This document shows, piece after piece, positions 37,226-45,327 of a DNA stretch of 64,000 nt. Origin of the DNA: CAVOOW01 sp963697675 (GTDB lineage: Bacteria > Actinomycetota > Actinomycetes > JACCUZ01). How positions within the stretch are numbered: position 1 is the first letter of the stretch; each line of letters opens with the position of its first letter. The notes beneath the pieces were generated by a model. That model saw only the letters and a program-made list of their open reading frames with translations. It was not told where the DNA came from and ran no database searches. The stretch covers positions 124,001 to 188,000 of the forward strand of contig CAVOOW010000005.1 of NCBI GenBank assembly GCA_963697675.1, in the 5' to 3' direction. The translations under genes were made by a program, and so were the position numbers.

Positions 37226-37617
37226 TATTCGAACTGGTCCAGCTCGTCGGGCCGGTGGGCGCGCAGCACGCAGAACTCGTTGCCGTCGGGGTCGGCCATG
37301 ACGACCCAGGTCGCGTTCTCGTCCTGACCGATGTCGACGCGTGTCGCACCGAGGTCCTCCAGCCGCGCGACCTCGGCCTCCTGGTCGAGCGGGCGCAGGT
37401 CGAGGTGCAGCCGGTTCTTGCCCTGCTTGCCGTCAGGCACCCGCAGGAAGAGCAGGTCCGGAACGAGCCCCGCCTCGCGACTGCCCTCCGGCGGCTCCAG
37501 CACGATCTCGTCGGGCTCGCTGTAGGTGCGACGCCAGCCCAACGCCTCCTGCCAGAAGGCCGCAACGGGCATCGGGTCGAGGGTGTCGAAGCAGAGGCAC
37601 TGAATCCGGAGTTCCAC
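37225..37617 (-). CDS. VOC-superfamily (glyoxalase/bleomycin-resistance fold) protein
   Basis: 130 residues in two beta-alpha-beta-beta-beta modules. FWQEALGWRR and NRLHLDLRPLD in the first and second halves, and the end ADPDGNEFCVLRA, are the usual actinobacterial glyoxalase-like pattern; the second module keeps His and Glu as possible metal ligands. Substrate unknown. It leads the second exporter operon, so a resistance role (binding the exported compound) is possible. Confidence 0.82.
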   Translation of the reverse strand: MELRIQCLCFDTLDPMPVAAFWQEALGWRRTYSEPDEIVLEPPEGSREAGLVPDLLFLRVPDGKQGKNRLHLDLRPLDQEAEVARLEDLGATRVDIGQDENATWVVMADPDGNEFCVLRAHRPDELDQFE

Positions 37618-37679
37618 GAGCAGTGACCCTGCCTTACCCGGGCACAGCCGTCAAAGTGGACTGCAGGCAGGATGGCAGG

Positions 37680-38273
37680 GTGCTGGAGATCGTCGAGCCG
37701 CTTCGGACCGAGCGCTTGCTGCTGCGTCCCTTCACCGACGACGACCTCGACGACGTCCTTGCCTACCACGCGCTGCCCGAGGTGGTCCGCTATCTCTACT
37801 GGGAGGTCCGGGACCGCGACGAGGTGCGCGACCTGCTGGTGCAGCGCCGGGAGCGTCGTCGGCTCGCGGCCGATGGCGACGTCGCGACGCTGGCGGTAGT
37901 GCTGCCAGCGACGGGACGCGTCATCGGCGAGGTCAATCTGCACTGGGTCAGCGCGCTCCACCGACAGGGCGAGTTCGGTTTCGTCTTCCACCCTGACTTC
38001 CACGGCCACGGCTATGCGTCCGAGTCAGCCGCCCGGATGCTCGACCTCGCCTTCGACTTGCTCGGCCTGCACCGGGTCTACGGGCGCGCCGACGGGAGGA
38101 ACGTTGCGTCCGCCGGGGTGATGCGCCGTCTGGGCATGCGCCAGGAGGCCTACTTCGTGCAGAACGAGATCTTCAAGGGCGAGTGGGGCGACGAGATCGT
38201 GTTCGCCATCCTCGCGCACGAGTGGGCAGAGCGTCAGGGCAGCGCACGTTCGAACCAGAGCACGTCCCAGTAA
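37680..38273 (+). CDS. GNAT-family N-acetyltransferase (RimJ/RimL-like)
   Basis: 197 residues from GTG 37680. LRTERLLLRPFTDDDLDDVL is the typical start of the RimJ/RimL-type acetyltransferase_3 group and HPDFHGHGYASESAARMLD is the acetyl-CoA loop. Its target may be a ribosomal protein N-terminus or a small amine. The last 40 bases overlap the end of the convergent acetyltransferase gene. Confidence 0.88.
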   Translation: MLEIVEPLRTERLLLRPFTDDDLDDVLAYHALPEVVRYLYWEVRDRDEVRDLLVQRRERRRLAADGDVATLAVVLPATGRVIGEVNLHWVSALHRQGEFGFVFHPDFHGHGYASESAARMLDLAFDLLGLHRVYGRADGRNVASAGVMRRLGMRQEAYFVQNEIFKGEWGDEIVFAILAHEWAERQGSARSNQSTSQ

Positions 38274-38737
38274 CGCCCGAACTTGCGACCCACCTCGACG
38301 TACGTGCCGAGCCGGCGGAAGCCGAGGCGTTCGTGCAGGGTCACCGACGCGTCGTTGGGCAACGCCACTCCGGCGTACGCGCGGTGCAGGTCCTCCTCGG
38401 CGATCGCGTCGAACAGCGCGCGATAGAGCAGCGTGCCCAGCCCGCGGCCCGTCGCATCGGGTCGCAGGTAGACGCTCGTCTCGACCGACGTCAGATACCC
38501 CGGCTTGGGCCGGAACGGGCTGCTGGTGGCATAACCGACCACGTCGGCGGCGTCGACGGCCACCAGCACCCGGTGCGGGCCGGTCGTGGCGTAGTGGGAG
38601 AACCACTCCTGTCGTTGCTCGACCGTGAACGGCGTCGTGTCGAACGTGACGCCGCTCGTGCGCACGTAGTGGTTGTAGATGTCGGTCAGCGCCGGCAGGT
38701 CGGCGGGCTGCGCCGCTCGTACGACCGGGGATGTCAA
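38234..38737 (-). CDS. GNAT-family N-acetyltransferase (phosphinothricin-type)
   Basis: 167 residues from TTG 38737, which overlaps the SDR stop as TTGA. ALTDIYNHYVRTSGVTFDT and ETSVYLRPDATGRGLGTLLY are the PAT/Bar-group hallmarks; VEVGRKFGRYWDVLWFER is the usual ending. Family members acetylate phosphinothricin, methionine sulfoximine or related amines. Its start codon is chosen because the TTGA overlap with the SDR gene suggests translational coupling. Confidence 0.85.
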   Translation of the reverse strand: MTSPVVRAAQPADLPALTDIYNHYVRTSGVTFDTTPFTVEQRQEWFSHYATTGPHRVLVAVDAADVVGYATSSPFRPKPGYLTSVETSVYLRPDATGRGLGTLLYRALFDAIAEEDLHRAYAGVALPNDASVTLHERLGFRRLGTYVEVGRKFGRYWDVLWFERALP

Positions 38738-39489
38738 CGTCCGCCGCTCACATCCAGGAAGGCGCCTGTGACGTACGACGCCTCCTCGCTGAGCAACCAC
38801 GCGATCGCCGGCGCCACCTCGTCTGCCTGACCGGAGCGCCGCATCGGGACTGTCGGCGCCAGCCGTCTCGGCCGGTCCGGCTCGCCCATCGCGGCGTGGA
38901 TCTCGGTCTCGATCAGGCCGGGGCGCACGCAGTTGACCCGGATCCCCTCCTGCGCGACCTCGTTGGCCAGGCCGGTGGTGAGGGTGTCCACCGCGCCCTT
39001 GGAGGCCGCGTAGTCCACGTACTCCCCCGCCGAGCCGAGGACCGCAGCGCGCGAGGACACGTTCACGATCGCGCCGCCGAGACCTCCGCGGCGCGTGGAC
39101 ATCGCGCGCACGGCTTCGCGCGCGCACAGAAAGGCGCCGACGGTGTTGACAGCAAAGATCCGTTGCAGACGCGCGGCGCTCATCTCCGCGACGGGCATGT
39201 GCCGGTCCACAACGCCCGCGTTGTTCACGAATCCCGTCATCAGTCCCAGCTCGGAGTTCGCGGTCGCGAACAGCGAGACCACGTCTTCCTCGACAGAGAC
39301 ATCGGCCCGCACCGCCATCGCGTCGACGCCGAACCCGGCGCAGGCGGTCACGACTTCGTCAGCCGACTCGGCGTCGCTCACGAACGAGATGCAGACGGGG
39401 TGACCGCGCGAGGCCAGCAACCGGGCTGTCATGGCTCCGATGCCGCGGCTGCCTCCGGTGATGACGACGGGTCCAGGCACGATGGTCAC
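38734..39489 (-). CDS. Short-chain dehydrogenase/reductase
   Basis: 251 residues from GTG 39489 (GTG 39480 is an alternative). TGGSRGIGAMTA is the cofactor loop, NNAGVVD the structural motif, and SS with YVDYAASKGA the catalytic Ser-Tyr-Lys. The end GAFLDVSGGR is standard. Substrate unknown. Its start lies one base from the start of the divergent glycosylase gene, so at least one of the two messages is probably leaderless or is controlled from inside the other. Confidence 0.9.
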   Translation of the reverse strand: MTIVPGPVVITGGSRGIGAMTARLLASRGHPVCISFVSDAESADEVVTACAGFGVDAMAVRADVSVEEDVVSLFATANSELGLMTGFVNNAGVVDRHMPVAEMSAARLQRIFAVNTVGAFLCAREAVRAMSTRRGGLGGAIVNVSSRAAVLGSAGEYVDYAASKGAVDTLTTGLANEVAQEGIRVNCVRPGLIETEIHAAMGEPDRPRRLAPTVPMRRSGQADEVAPAIAWLLSEEASYVTGAFLDVSGGR

Positions 39490-39490
39490 T

Positions 39491-40277
39491 ATGCCCGAAG
39501 GCGACACCGTGTGGTTGGCCGGTCGGCGCCTGCACGACGCGCTCGCCGGCCACCGGCTCGTCGGCACGGACTTCCGGGTGCCGCAGCTCGCAACCACCGA
39601 TCTCACCGGCCGTGTCGTGTGCGAGGTGGCCAGCCGCGGCAAGCACCTGCTGACCCGCATCGACGACGACCTCACCCTGCACACCCACTTCCGCATGGAC
39701 GGCACGTGGCACCTCTACCGGCCGGGCACGCGCTGGCGCGGCGGTCCTGACTGGCAGGTGCGCGTCGTGCTCTCGACCGACCAGTGGCAGGCCGTCGGCT
39801 ACCGGCTGCCGATCGTCGAACTGATCGCGCGCGGCGACGAGCACCAGGTCGTCGGTCATCTCGGTCCCGACATCCTCGGCAGCGACTGGGATCTCGACGA
39901 AGCACTTCGTCGCCTCGCAGCAGATCCGGACCGGGAGATCGGAGAGGCGCTGCTCGATCAACGCAACCTGGCGGGGATCGGCAATCTCTACAAGGCCGAG
40001 TCGCTGTTCCTTTCCCGGCTCTCCCCGTGGCGTCGGGTGGGCGACGTTCCAGACCTGGCAGGCGCGGTCGAGAACGCAAGACGGCTGTTGACGATCAACC
40101 GGCAGCACCCTGAGCAAGTGACCACGGGGATCAACCGGCGAGGCCAGGAGCACTGGGTGTACGAGCGAAACGGAAAGCCCTGCCGGCGATGCCGGACGGT
40201 GGTGCAGGTCGCGAAGCAGGGCGTGGCTCTCTTCGACCGGCTCACCTACTGGTGTCCCGAGCTGCCAGCCCGCCTAG
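39491..40277 (+). CDS. DNA glycosylase/AP lyase of the Fpg/Nei family (one frameshift at zinc finger)
   Basis: Starts MPEGDTVWLAGRRLHDAL: Pro2 and Glu3 are the catalytic residues, and the PEGDTVW form marks the actinobacterial endonuclease VIII-like (Nei2) branch that removes oxidised pyrimidines. LDQRNLAGIGNLYKAE is the helix-two-turn-helix. The zinc finger begins GKPCRRC; the frame breaks near 40259 just after YWCP. Removing one base gives CPSCQPA and a stop at 40277, restoring the fourth cysteine (261 residues). Otherwise the frame runs into junk. Confidence 0.9.
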
Positions 40278-40480
40278 CGCGATACGCGCCTGACGGGTGC
40301 CAGCGTCGTCAGCATCAGAACGGCCGTGACGGCGAACGCCGCCGGATAGCCCGTCCACATCGCCAGGACGCCGAAGCCGGCGGCGCCCAGCCCCAGGCCA
40401 CCGTCGTACGCGAGGCTCCACAGAGCGCTCGCCGCGTCGTAGCCGGACGGGGAGACTCGGTCGAACATGAGGGCCAGACG
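40274..40480 (-). pseudogene. 3' remnant of an MFS transporter gene
   Basis: About 65 residues (MFDRVSPSGYDAAS, then LWSLAYDGGLGLGAAGFGVL) resemble the last two transmembrane helices of MFS drug or sugar exporters. Everything upstream is missing: beyond about 40480 the sequence becomes the interior of a MocR gene on the other strand. Its stop overlaps the glycosylase stop. It is a deletion remnant. Confidence 0.7.
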
Positions 40481-40485
40481 ACGAA

Positions 40486-41211
40486 CGCGGCGTGGACGTC
40501 GAGGTGCTGTCCGCCAGCGGCGCACGGGCCGTCGTGCTGACGCCGGCACATCAGTGTCCGACCGGCGTCGTGCTGGCACCGGAACGCCGTCAGGCGCTCG
40601 TCGCGTGGGCGGCGACGCACGACGCGGTCATCATCGAGGACGAGTACGACGCGGAGTTCCGCTACGACCACCAGCCGGTGGGATCCTTGCAGGGCCTGGC
40701 TCCGGACCGGGTCGCCTCCGTCGGATCGGTCAGCAAGTCGCTCGCGCCGGGGATGCGGCTCGGCTGGGTCGCCTGCCCTGCTCGCCCTGCTCGCCTCAAC
40801 GAGCTGGTCGCCGAAGAGAAGCGCGACGCCGATCGGGGCTCCCCGGCCCTCGACCAGCTGGCGCTGGCGCGGCTGATCGCGTCGGGGCGGTATGACCGGC
40901 ACCTGCGACGGATGCGGTCGGTCTAGGCAGCGCGACGGGATGCACTGGTCGACGCCCTCGCCCGGCATGCTCCCGAGGTGCGCCTCGGCGGGCTCGCGGC
41001 CGGTTTCCACGCGGTCGCGCACCTGTCCGGCAGAGCGGACGAAGACGCGATCGTCGCGGCGGCCCGCGAACGCTCGGTCGGTCTCTACGGCATGTCGGGC
41101 TACCGCGCCAGCCGGGCAACCGAACCCGGCCAGCTGGTGCTCGGCTTCGGCAACCTCACCGAGAACGCCATCCGCACGGGCATCTCCGCAGTCGCCGATC
41201 TCCTCCAATAA
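40486..41211 (+). pseudogene. 5'-truncated MocR/PdxR-type regulator with in-frame stop
   Basis: Only the fold-type I aminotransferase half of a GntR-aminotransferase (MocR) regulator remains: AVVLTPAHQCPTG, IIEDEYDAEFRYD and the PLP-lysine segment SVSKSLAPGMRLGW are clear. The N-terminal winged helix and first part of the enzyme domain are missing. The frame is otherwise conserved but has TAG at 40924-40926 inside a normally continuous segment (MRSV-stop-AARRDALV, where Tyr is common). It resumes in the same frame to TAA at 41211. Confidence 0.82.
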
Positions 41212-41217
41212 GCCGAG

Positions 41218-41256
41218 CGCCCGTCCACACCCCCGTTAACGTGGGGTGGACGGGCG
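41218..41256. terminator. Strong hairpin between convergent genes
   Basis: CGCCCGTCCAC-A-CCCC (41218 on) pairs with GGGGTGGACGGGCG ending at 41256, a stem of about 14 base pairs with one bulged A and a loop around CGTTAACG. It lies between the MocR remnant and clgR and could end both transcripts. Confidence 0.75.
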
Positions 41257-41289
41257 TCGGTATGACGTTCTACCCACTAACGCGCGCAG

Positions 41290-41601
41290 TTATGCGGCGA
41301 CGTTCGTGACGTGTAGTGGTCCGCGTACGGGGACCGGCACCGGGATGGGCACGCCGACCGGCATCGACTCGGCCAGGGCGAGGTTGTCGCTGACCTCGCG
41401 CAGCACCTCGGACAGCGGCACCTCGAGCGCCTCGCAGATGGAGCCGAGCAGCTCGGAGGACGCTTCCTTCTGGCCGCGCTCGACCTCGGACAGATAACCC
41501 AGCGAGACGCGGGCCGCGGCGGACACCTCGCGCAGAGTGCGACCCTGGTCACGGCGGCGCTCGCGCAGCACGTCGCCCAGCAGTCGGCGGAGCAGGATCA
41601 T
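41290..41601 (-). CDS. clgR: XRE-family regulator ClgR
   Basis: 103 residues from ATG 41601. A Cro/C1-type helix-turn-helix (residues 13-67: LREVSAAARVSLGYLSEVERG) with the tail SDNLALAESMPVGVPIPVPVP. Length, sequence and position next to cinA/pgsA match ClgR, which activates clp protease and related stress genes in actinomycetes and is itself turned over by Clp. In relatives C-terminal Ala-Ala motifs act as degradation signals; this protein ends VAA. Confidence 0.85.
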   Translation of the reverse strand: MILLRRLLGDVLRERRRDQGRTLREVSAAARVSLGYLSEVERGQKEASSELLGSICEALEVPLSEVLREVSDNLALAESMPVGVPIPVPVPVRGPLHVTNVAA

Positions 41602-41715
41602 GATGCGCTCCTCTCGTTCGGGCCACGCTGGACGCTCCGGTGCGCGGACAGGTTGGCTCTCAATGTACCGGGCGACCACGGTCGGCTGCCCGGTGACTCA
41701 AGTGTAACGCTGTAA

Positions 41716-42268
41716 TCACCCTGCCTGCTTCCCCGGCTTCCCGTCGGCCGCGAGTTGCTCGACGGCGAGGGCGAGCGCCCGGCGCACGGTCTCCCGGCGC
41801 ACGTCGTCGCGCCCTCCGGACAGTGCCAGGCTCGCGACGACGGTGTCCCCGGAACCGATGCCCGGGCCGGCCAGAGCCAGGTGGACCTCACCGGGCGCGC
41901 GACCGTCCTGGGGGTCCGGACCGGCCACGCCCGTCGTCGCCAGCCCGAAGGTCGCCTGCAACCGGTGCGCGACACCGCGGGCCATCGCCGCCGCGACCTC
42001 CGGGTGCACGGCGCCGTGCCTTGCCAGCAGCGTCCGGATCGACACCGAGCAGGCTGGCCTTCAGCTCGGTCGCGTAGGCGATCACGCCACCGCGGAAGGT
42101 CACCGACGAGCCGGCAACGTCGGTCAGCGCGCCGCCGAGCAGCCCGCCGGTCAGCGACTCGGCGACCGCGATCGTGGCATCGAGGGAACGCAGCGCCGCG
42201 TGCACCTGCGCCGCGAGAGCCGCGGTCTCGCCGGACGCCTCGCTCACGGCTGGCTGCGGCTCATTCAC
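41716..42268 (-). CDS. cinA: CinA-family nicotinamide-nucleotide amidohydrolase (one frameshift)
   Basis: Single-domain CinA (PncC-like) that deamidates NMN to NaMN for NAD recycling. GTG 42268 overlaps the pgsA stop as GTGA. IAVAESLTGGLLGGALTDV carries the catalytic Ser. The frame breaks near 42037 after LLGVD; one base removed joins RTLLARHGAVHPEVAAAMARG and TTGVAGPDPQDG to give 183 residues. It is the last gene of the rimO-pgsA-cinA transcript. Confidence 0.9.
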
Positions 42269-42894
42269 TGCTGCTTGCGCCGGGCCCGCTTCATGGCGGC
42301 GCGCGCGCTGGTGCGTCGCAGCCGCAGTGCGCGCGCGACGTAGTCCACGCCCGTGACCACGGTCACCGCCACGGCGACGTACATCACGACCAGAGCCGCG
42401 TCGTGGAGCCACCCGTCGAGGGGCAGCACGAGCAGGCCGATGGCCACCGCCTGCACCAAGGTCTTGACCTTGCCGCCGCGGCTCGCCGGCATCACGCCGT
42501 GCCGGATCACCCAGAACCGCAGCAGCGTCACCCCGATCTCGCGCACCAGCACGACGACCGTGACCCACCAGGCAAGCTCTCCGAGCAACGACAGGCCGAC
42601 GAGGGCAGCGCCGATCAGCGCCTTGTCGGCGATCGGGTCGGCGATCTTGCCGAAGTCGGTGACCAGCCCGCGGCTGCGGGCGAGCTGGCCGTCGACCCGG
42701 TCGGTGACCGAGGCAACGGCGAAGACGAACCACGCGGCGACCCGCCACAGGTCGTCCTGCCCGTCGTTGTGCAGCAACAGGAAGAGGAAGACGGGCACGA
42801 GCACGAACCGCAGGACGGTCAGGCCGTTCGCGATGTTCCAGTTGCTGACCGGCCGGTGAGCGAGTTCTCCCGCGGCCCGCACCGGCTCCGTCAC
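42265..42894 (-). CDS. pgsA: CDP-diacylglycerol-glycerol-3-phosphate phosphatidyltransferase
   Basis: Membrane enzyme of phosphatidylglycerol synthesis, 209 residues. The CDP-alcohol phosphotransferase motif is complete in DRVDGQLARSRG plus downstream G-x3-D-x3-D (DFGKIADPIAD). Four to five hydrophobic segments. GTG 42894 overlaps the rimO stop as GTGA. Confidence 0.94.
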   Translation of the reverse strand: MTEPVRAAGELAHRPVSNWNIANGLTVLRFVLVPVFLFLLLHNDGQDDLWRVAAWFVFAVASVTDRVDGQLARSRGLVTDFGKIADPIADKALIGAALVGLSLLGELAWWVTVVVLVREIGVTLLRFWVIRHGVMPASRGGKVKTLVQAVAIGLLVLPLDGWLHDAALVVMYVAVAVTVVTGVDYVARALRLRRTSARAAMKRARRKQQ

Positions 42895-44333
42895 GCGACT
42901 GCCCGGACGATCTCTTCGGCGACGAGGTCGGCGCCGTCGGTGGCGACGACGCGTGCCGCCACGATCTGCCCGACGCGCAGTCCCGCCCCGGACACGGCGG
43001 TGCTGCCGTCGACCTCGGGTGCCTGGTGCGCGGCGCGGCCCTCGCCGCTCTCGCCGGAGGGCGTGACCGACTCGACCAGCACCTCGACCACGTCACCCAC
43101 GCGATCCTCGGCGCGCTGGGCCACCAGCTCGTCGGCCAGCCGCGACACTCGCTCGACGCGTTCCCGCACGACGATCTCGTCGTGCTGGCCGTCGAGGCCG
43201 GCGGCCTCGGTGCCGTCCTCGTCGGAGTATCCGAACACCCCGATCGCGTCGAGCCGCGCGAGGGTGAGGAACCGTTCGAGCTCGGCGACGTCCTCGTCGC
43301 TCTCGCCCGGGAACCCGACGATGACGTTGGAGCGGATGCCGGCTTCCGGCGTCGCCGCTCGGATCGTGGCGATCAGCTCGAGGAAGCGCTCCGTGTCGCC
43401 GAACCGGCGCATCCGCCGCAGCACGGACGCGCTGCTGTGCTGGAAGGACAGGTCGAAGTACGGAGCCACACCGGCCGTCGAGGTCATGACCTGCACAAGG
43501 CTCGGCCGCATCTCGGCGGGCTGGAGATAGCTGACCCGGACGCGGTCGATGCCTGCCACACCGGCCAGTTCGGGGAGCAGTGTCTCGAGCAGCCGCAGGT
43601 CGCCGAGGTCCTTGCCGTAGGACGTCGAGTTCTCGCTCACCAGGAAGAGCTCGCGAGCGCCTTGCTCGCCCAGCCACCGCGCCTCGGCGAGGACGTCGGA
43701 GGGTCGCCGGGAGACGAACGCACCGCGGAAGGAGGGGATGGCGCAGAACGTGCACCGACGGTCGCAGCCCGACGCCAGCTTGAGCGCTGCCACCGGTCCG
43801 GCGGACAGTCGCACCCGCGTCGGTCCGGACGCCGGGCCGACGCCATCGGGCAGGTCGGGGATCGCCTGGTGACCGGGTACGTGGGCCGGCGAGGCCGCCC
43901 TGTCCACTGGTGCCAGGGGCAGCAGTGCCCGGCGGTCGCGCGGCGCGTGCGGCACATGAGTGCCGCCGTCGACGATGGTGCGCAGCCGTTCGGAGATCTC
44001 CGGGTAGTCGTCGAAGCCCAGCACGGCGTCCGCCTCGGGCAGCGCCTCGGCGAGTCCGTCGCCGTAGCGCTCGGCCAGGCACCCGACGGCCACGACCGCC
44101 TTCGTCCGCCCGCCGTCCTTGCCCGCGGCGACCTCGAGCACGGTGTCGATCGAGTCCTTCTTCGCGGCCTCGACGAACCCGCAGGTGTTGACGAGCGCCA
44201 CGTCGGCGTCCGCGGCGTCGGGGACCAGCTCCCAGCCGTCGGCTGCCAGCCGGCCGGCCAGCTCCTCGGAGTCGACCTCGTTGCGGGCGCAGCCGAGGGT
44301 GACCAGCGCAACGCGCCGGGAGGTCGAGGACAT
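42891..44333 (-). CDS. rimO: Ribosomal protein S12 methylthiotransferase
   Basis: Radical SAM enzyme that methylthiolates the conserved aspartate of S12. ATG 44333 gives MSSTSRRVALVTLGCARNEVDSEEL and 480 residues. The N-terminal cysteines (LGCARN, NTCGFV, VGCLAE) and radical motif CDRRCTFC are present, and a TRAM domain ends the protein. It is the paralogue of MiaB at 11050; the ARNEVDSE signature separates them. Intact. Confidence 0.95.
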   Translation of the reverse strand: MSSTSRRVALVTLGCARNEVDSEELAGRLAADGWELVPDAADADVALVNTCGFVEAAKKDSIDTVLEVAAGKDGGRTKAVVAVGCLAERYGDGLAEALPEADAVLGFDDYPEISERLRTIVDGGTHVPHAPRDRRALLPLAPVDRAASPAHVPGHQAIPDLPDGVGPASGPTRVRLSAGPVAALKLASGCDRRCTFCAIPSFRGAFVSRRPSDVLAEARWLGEQGARELFLVSENSTSYGKDLGDLRLLETLLPELAGVAGIDRVRVSYLQPAEMRPSLVQVMTSTAGVAPYFDLSFQHSSASVLRRMRRFGDTERFLELIATIRAATPEAGIRSNVIVGFPGESDEDVAELERFLTLARLDAIGVFGYSDEDGTEAAGLDGQHDEIVVRERVERVSRLADELVAQRAEDRVGDVVEVLVESVTPSGESGEGRAAHQAPEVDGSTAVSGAGLRVGQIVAARVVATDGADLVAEEIVRAVA

Positions 44334-44412
44334 GGCGGGGAGTTTATCGGCGTATCGGTGCCCGCCCTGACCATCTGCGCCCGCCGGCCGCTCCGCGGGC
44401 CGGTCGGCGCGA

Positions 44413-45174
44413 TCAGCCGGAGGCGGGGTCCTGGGGCGTGAACTGGACGCGGGCCACCTGCCCGAGTCGTCCCGGCGTGCCGACATCGGTGCCGTTCACG
44501 GTCAGCGTCACGGCGCCGGCGTTGCCGACCACGAGCTTGATGCGCTGGCGGTCGGTGAAGGTCTTGACCTGCCCGCGTCGCAGGTTCCCCTGGAAGAGCT
44601 CCTTGCCGCTGGCCGTGGTCGCCTGCACCCAGCTGACCTCACGCGCGTGCAGCACCACGGTGACGCGGTCGCGCGGAGCCTGCGCCACCTCGCTCGATCC
44701 CTTGGAGGTGGACGGTGTCGCGGCGGCCGAGGGGCTCCCGCTCGAGCTGGGCCGTGCCGCCGCGGTGCCGCCGAGGCCCGCGGTCGGCTCGCGGTCGCTG
44801 TTGCCGCTGACGGCCTGCGCGACCCCGTAGACGAGGACCAGCACGAGGGCGGCGCCCATCGCGGCGCTCCAGTTGGGGCCGCGTCGCTCGGGGCGGGCAC
44901 CGGTCTCGGACTCGAAGACCTCCGTGGCCCGCGGCCCGCTGTTGCGCTCGTGGTCGGCGTCGAAGGCGGCGAGCAGCGGCTTCGGGTCGGCCCCGACCGT
45001 CGCGGCGATGGTGCGGATGTGCCCTCGCGCGTAGAAGTCGCCACCGCAGGGCGAGAAGTCGTCGTCCTCGATCGCTTGCACGAGGGTGCGGCGGATGCGG
45101 GTGGTCTCGGCGACCTGTTCGACGGACAGTCCCGCGTTCTCGCGGGCCGCCGTGAGGGTCTCGCCGATGGACAC
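44413..45174 (-). CDS. RodZ-like helix-turn-helix membrane protein
   Basis: 253 residues from GTG 45174. HTH of Cro/C1 type (residues 5-70, GLSVEQVAETTRIRRTLVQAI), one transmembrane helix (about 104-124), a Ser/Ala/Pro linker, then a DUF4115 beta domain (TVVLHAREVSWVQAT...). This is the RodZ plan, linking MreB-type morphogenesis to the membrane, though many actinomycetes of this group use it with few known partners. A promoter is visible about 85-115 bases upstream. Confidence 0.85.
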   Translation of the reverse strand: MSIGETLTAARENAGLSVEQVAETTRIRRTLVQAIEDDDFSPCGGDFYARGHIRTIAATVGADPKPLLAAFDADHERNSGPRATEVFESETGARPERRGPNWSAAMGAALVLVLVYGVAQAVSGNSDREPTAGLGGTAAARPSSSGSPSAAATPSTSKGSSEVAQAPRDRVTVVLHAREVSWVQATTASGKELFQGNLRRGQVKTFTDRQRIKLVVGNAGAVTLTVNGTDVGTPGRLGQVARVQFTPQDPASG

Positions 45175-45260
45175 CGTGCCGCTCCTCCCGTGAGGTCACA
45201 TTGGGCGCCGCGCGAAAGAGCGCGAGCGACAGCCGTCAAAAAAGTCTTGGCGGTGGCTTC

Positions 45261-45289
45261 ATTCTAGAGCCTCTGGCAAGGGCGACCAA
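45261..45289 (-). promoter_or_regulatory. Candidate promoter of the rodZ-like gene
   Basis: On the minus strand, TTGGTC (-35, 45284-45289) and TAGAAT (-10, 45261-45266) are separated by 17 bases, a housekeeping-type promoter 87 bases before the GTG at 45174. The AT-rich patch around it stands out in the GC-rich background. Confidence 0.55.
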
Positions 45290-45327
45290 CCACGGTGAGG
45301 GGTGTGCACGGCCGACTCACCCGGGCC

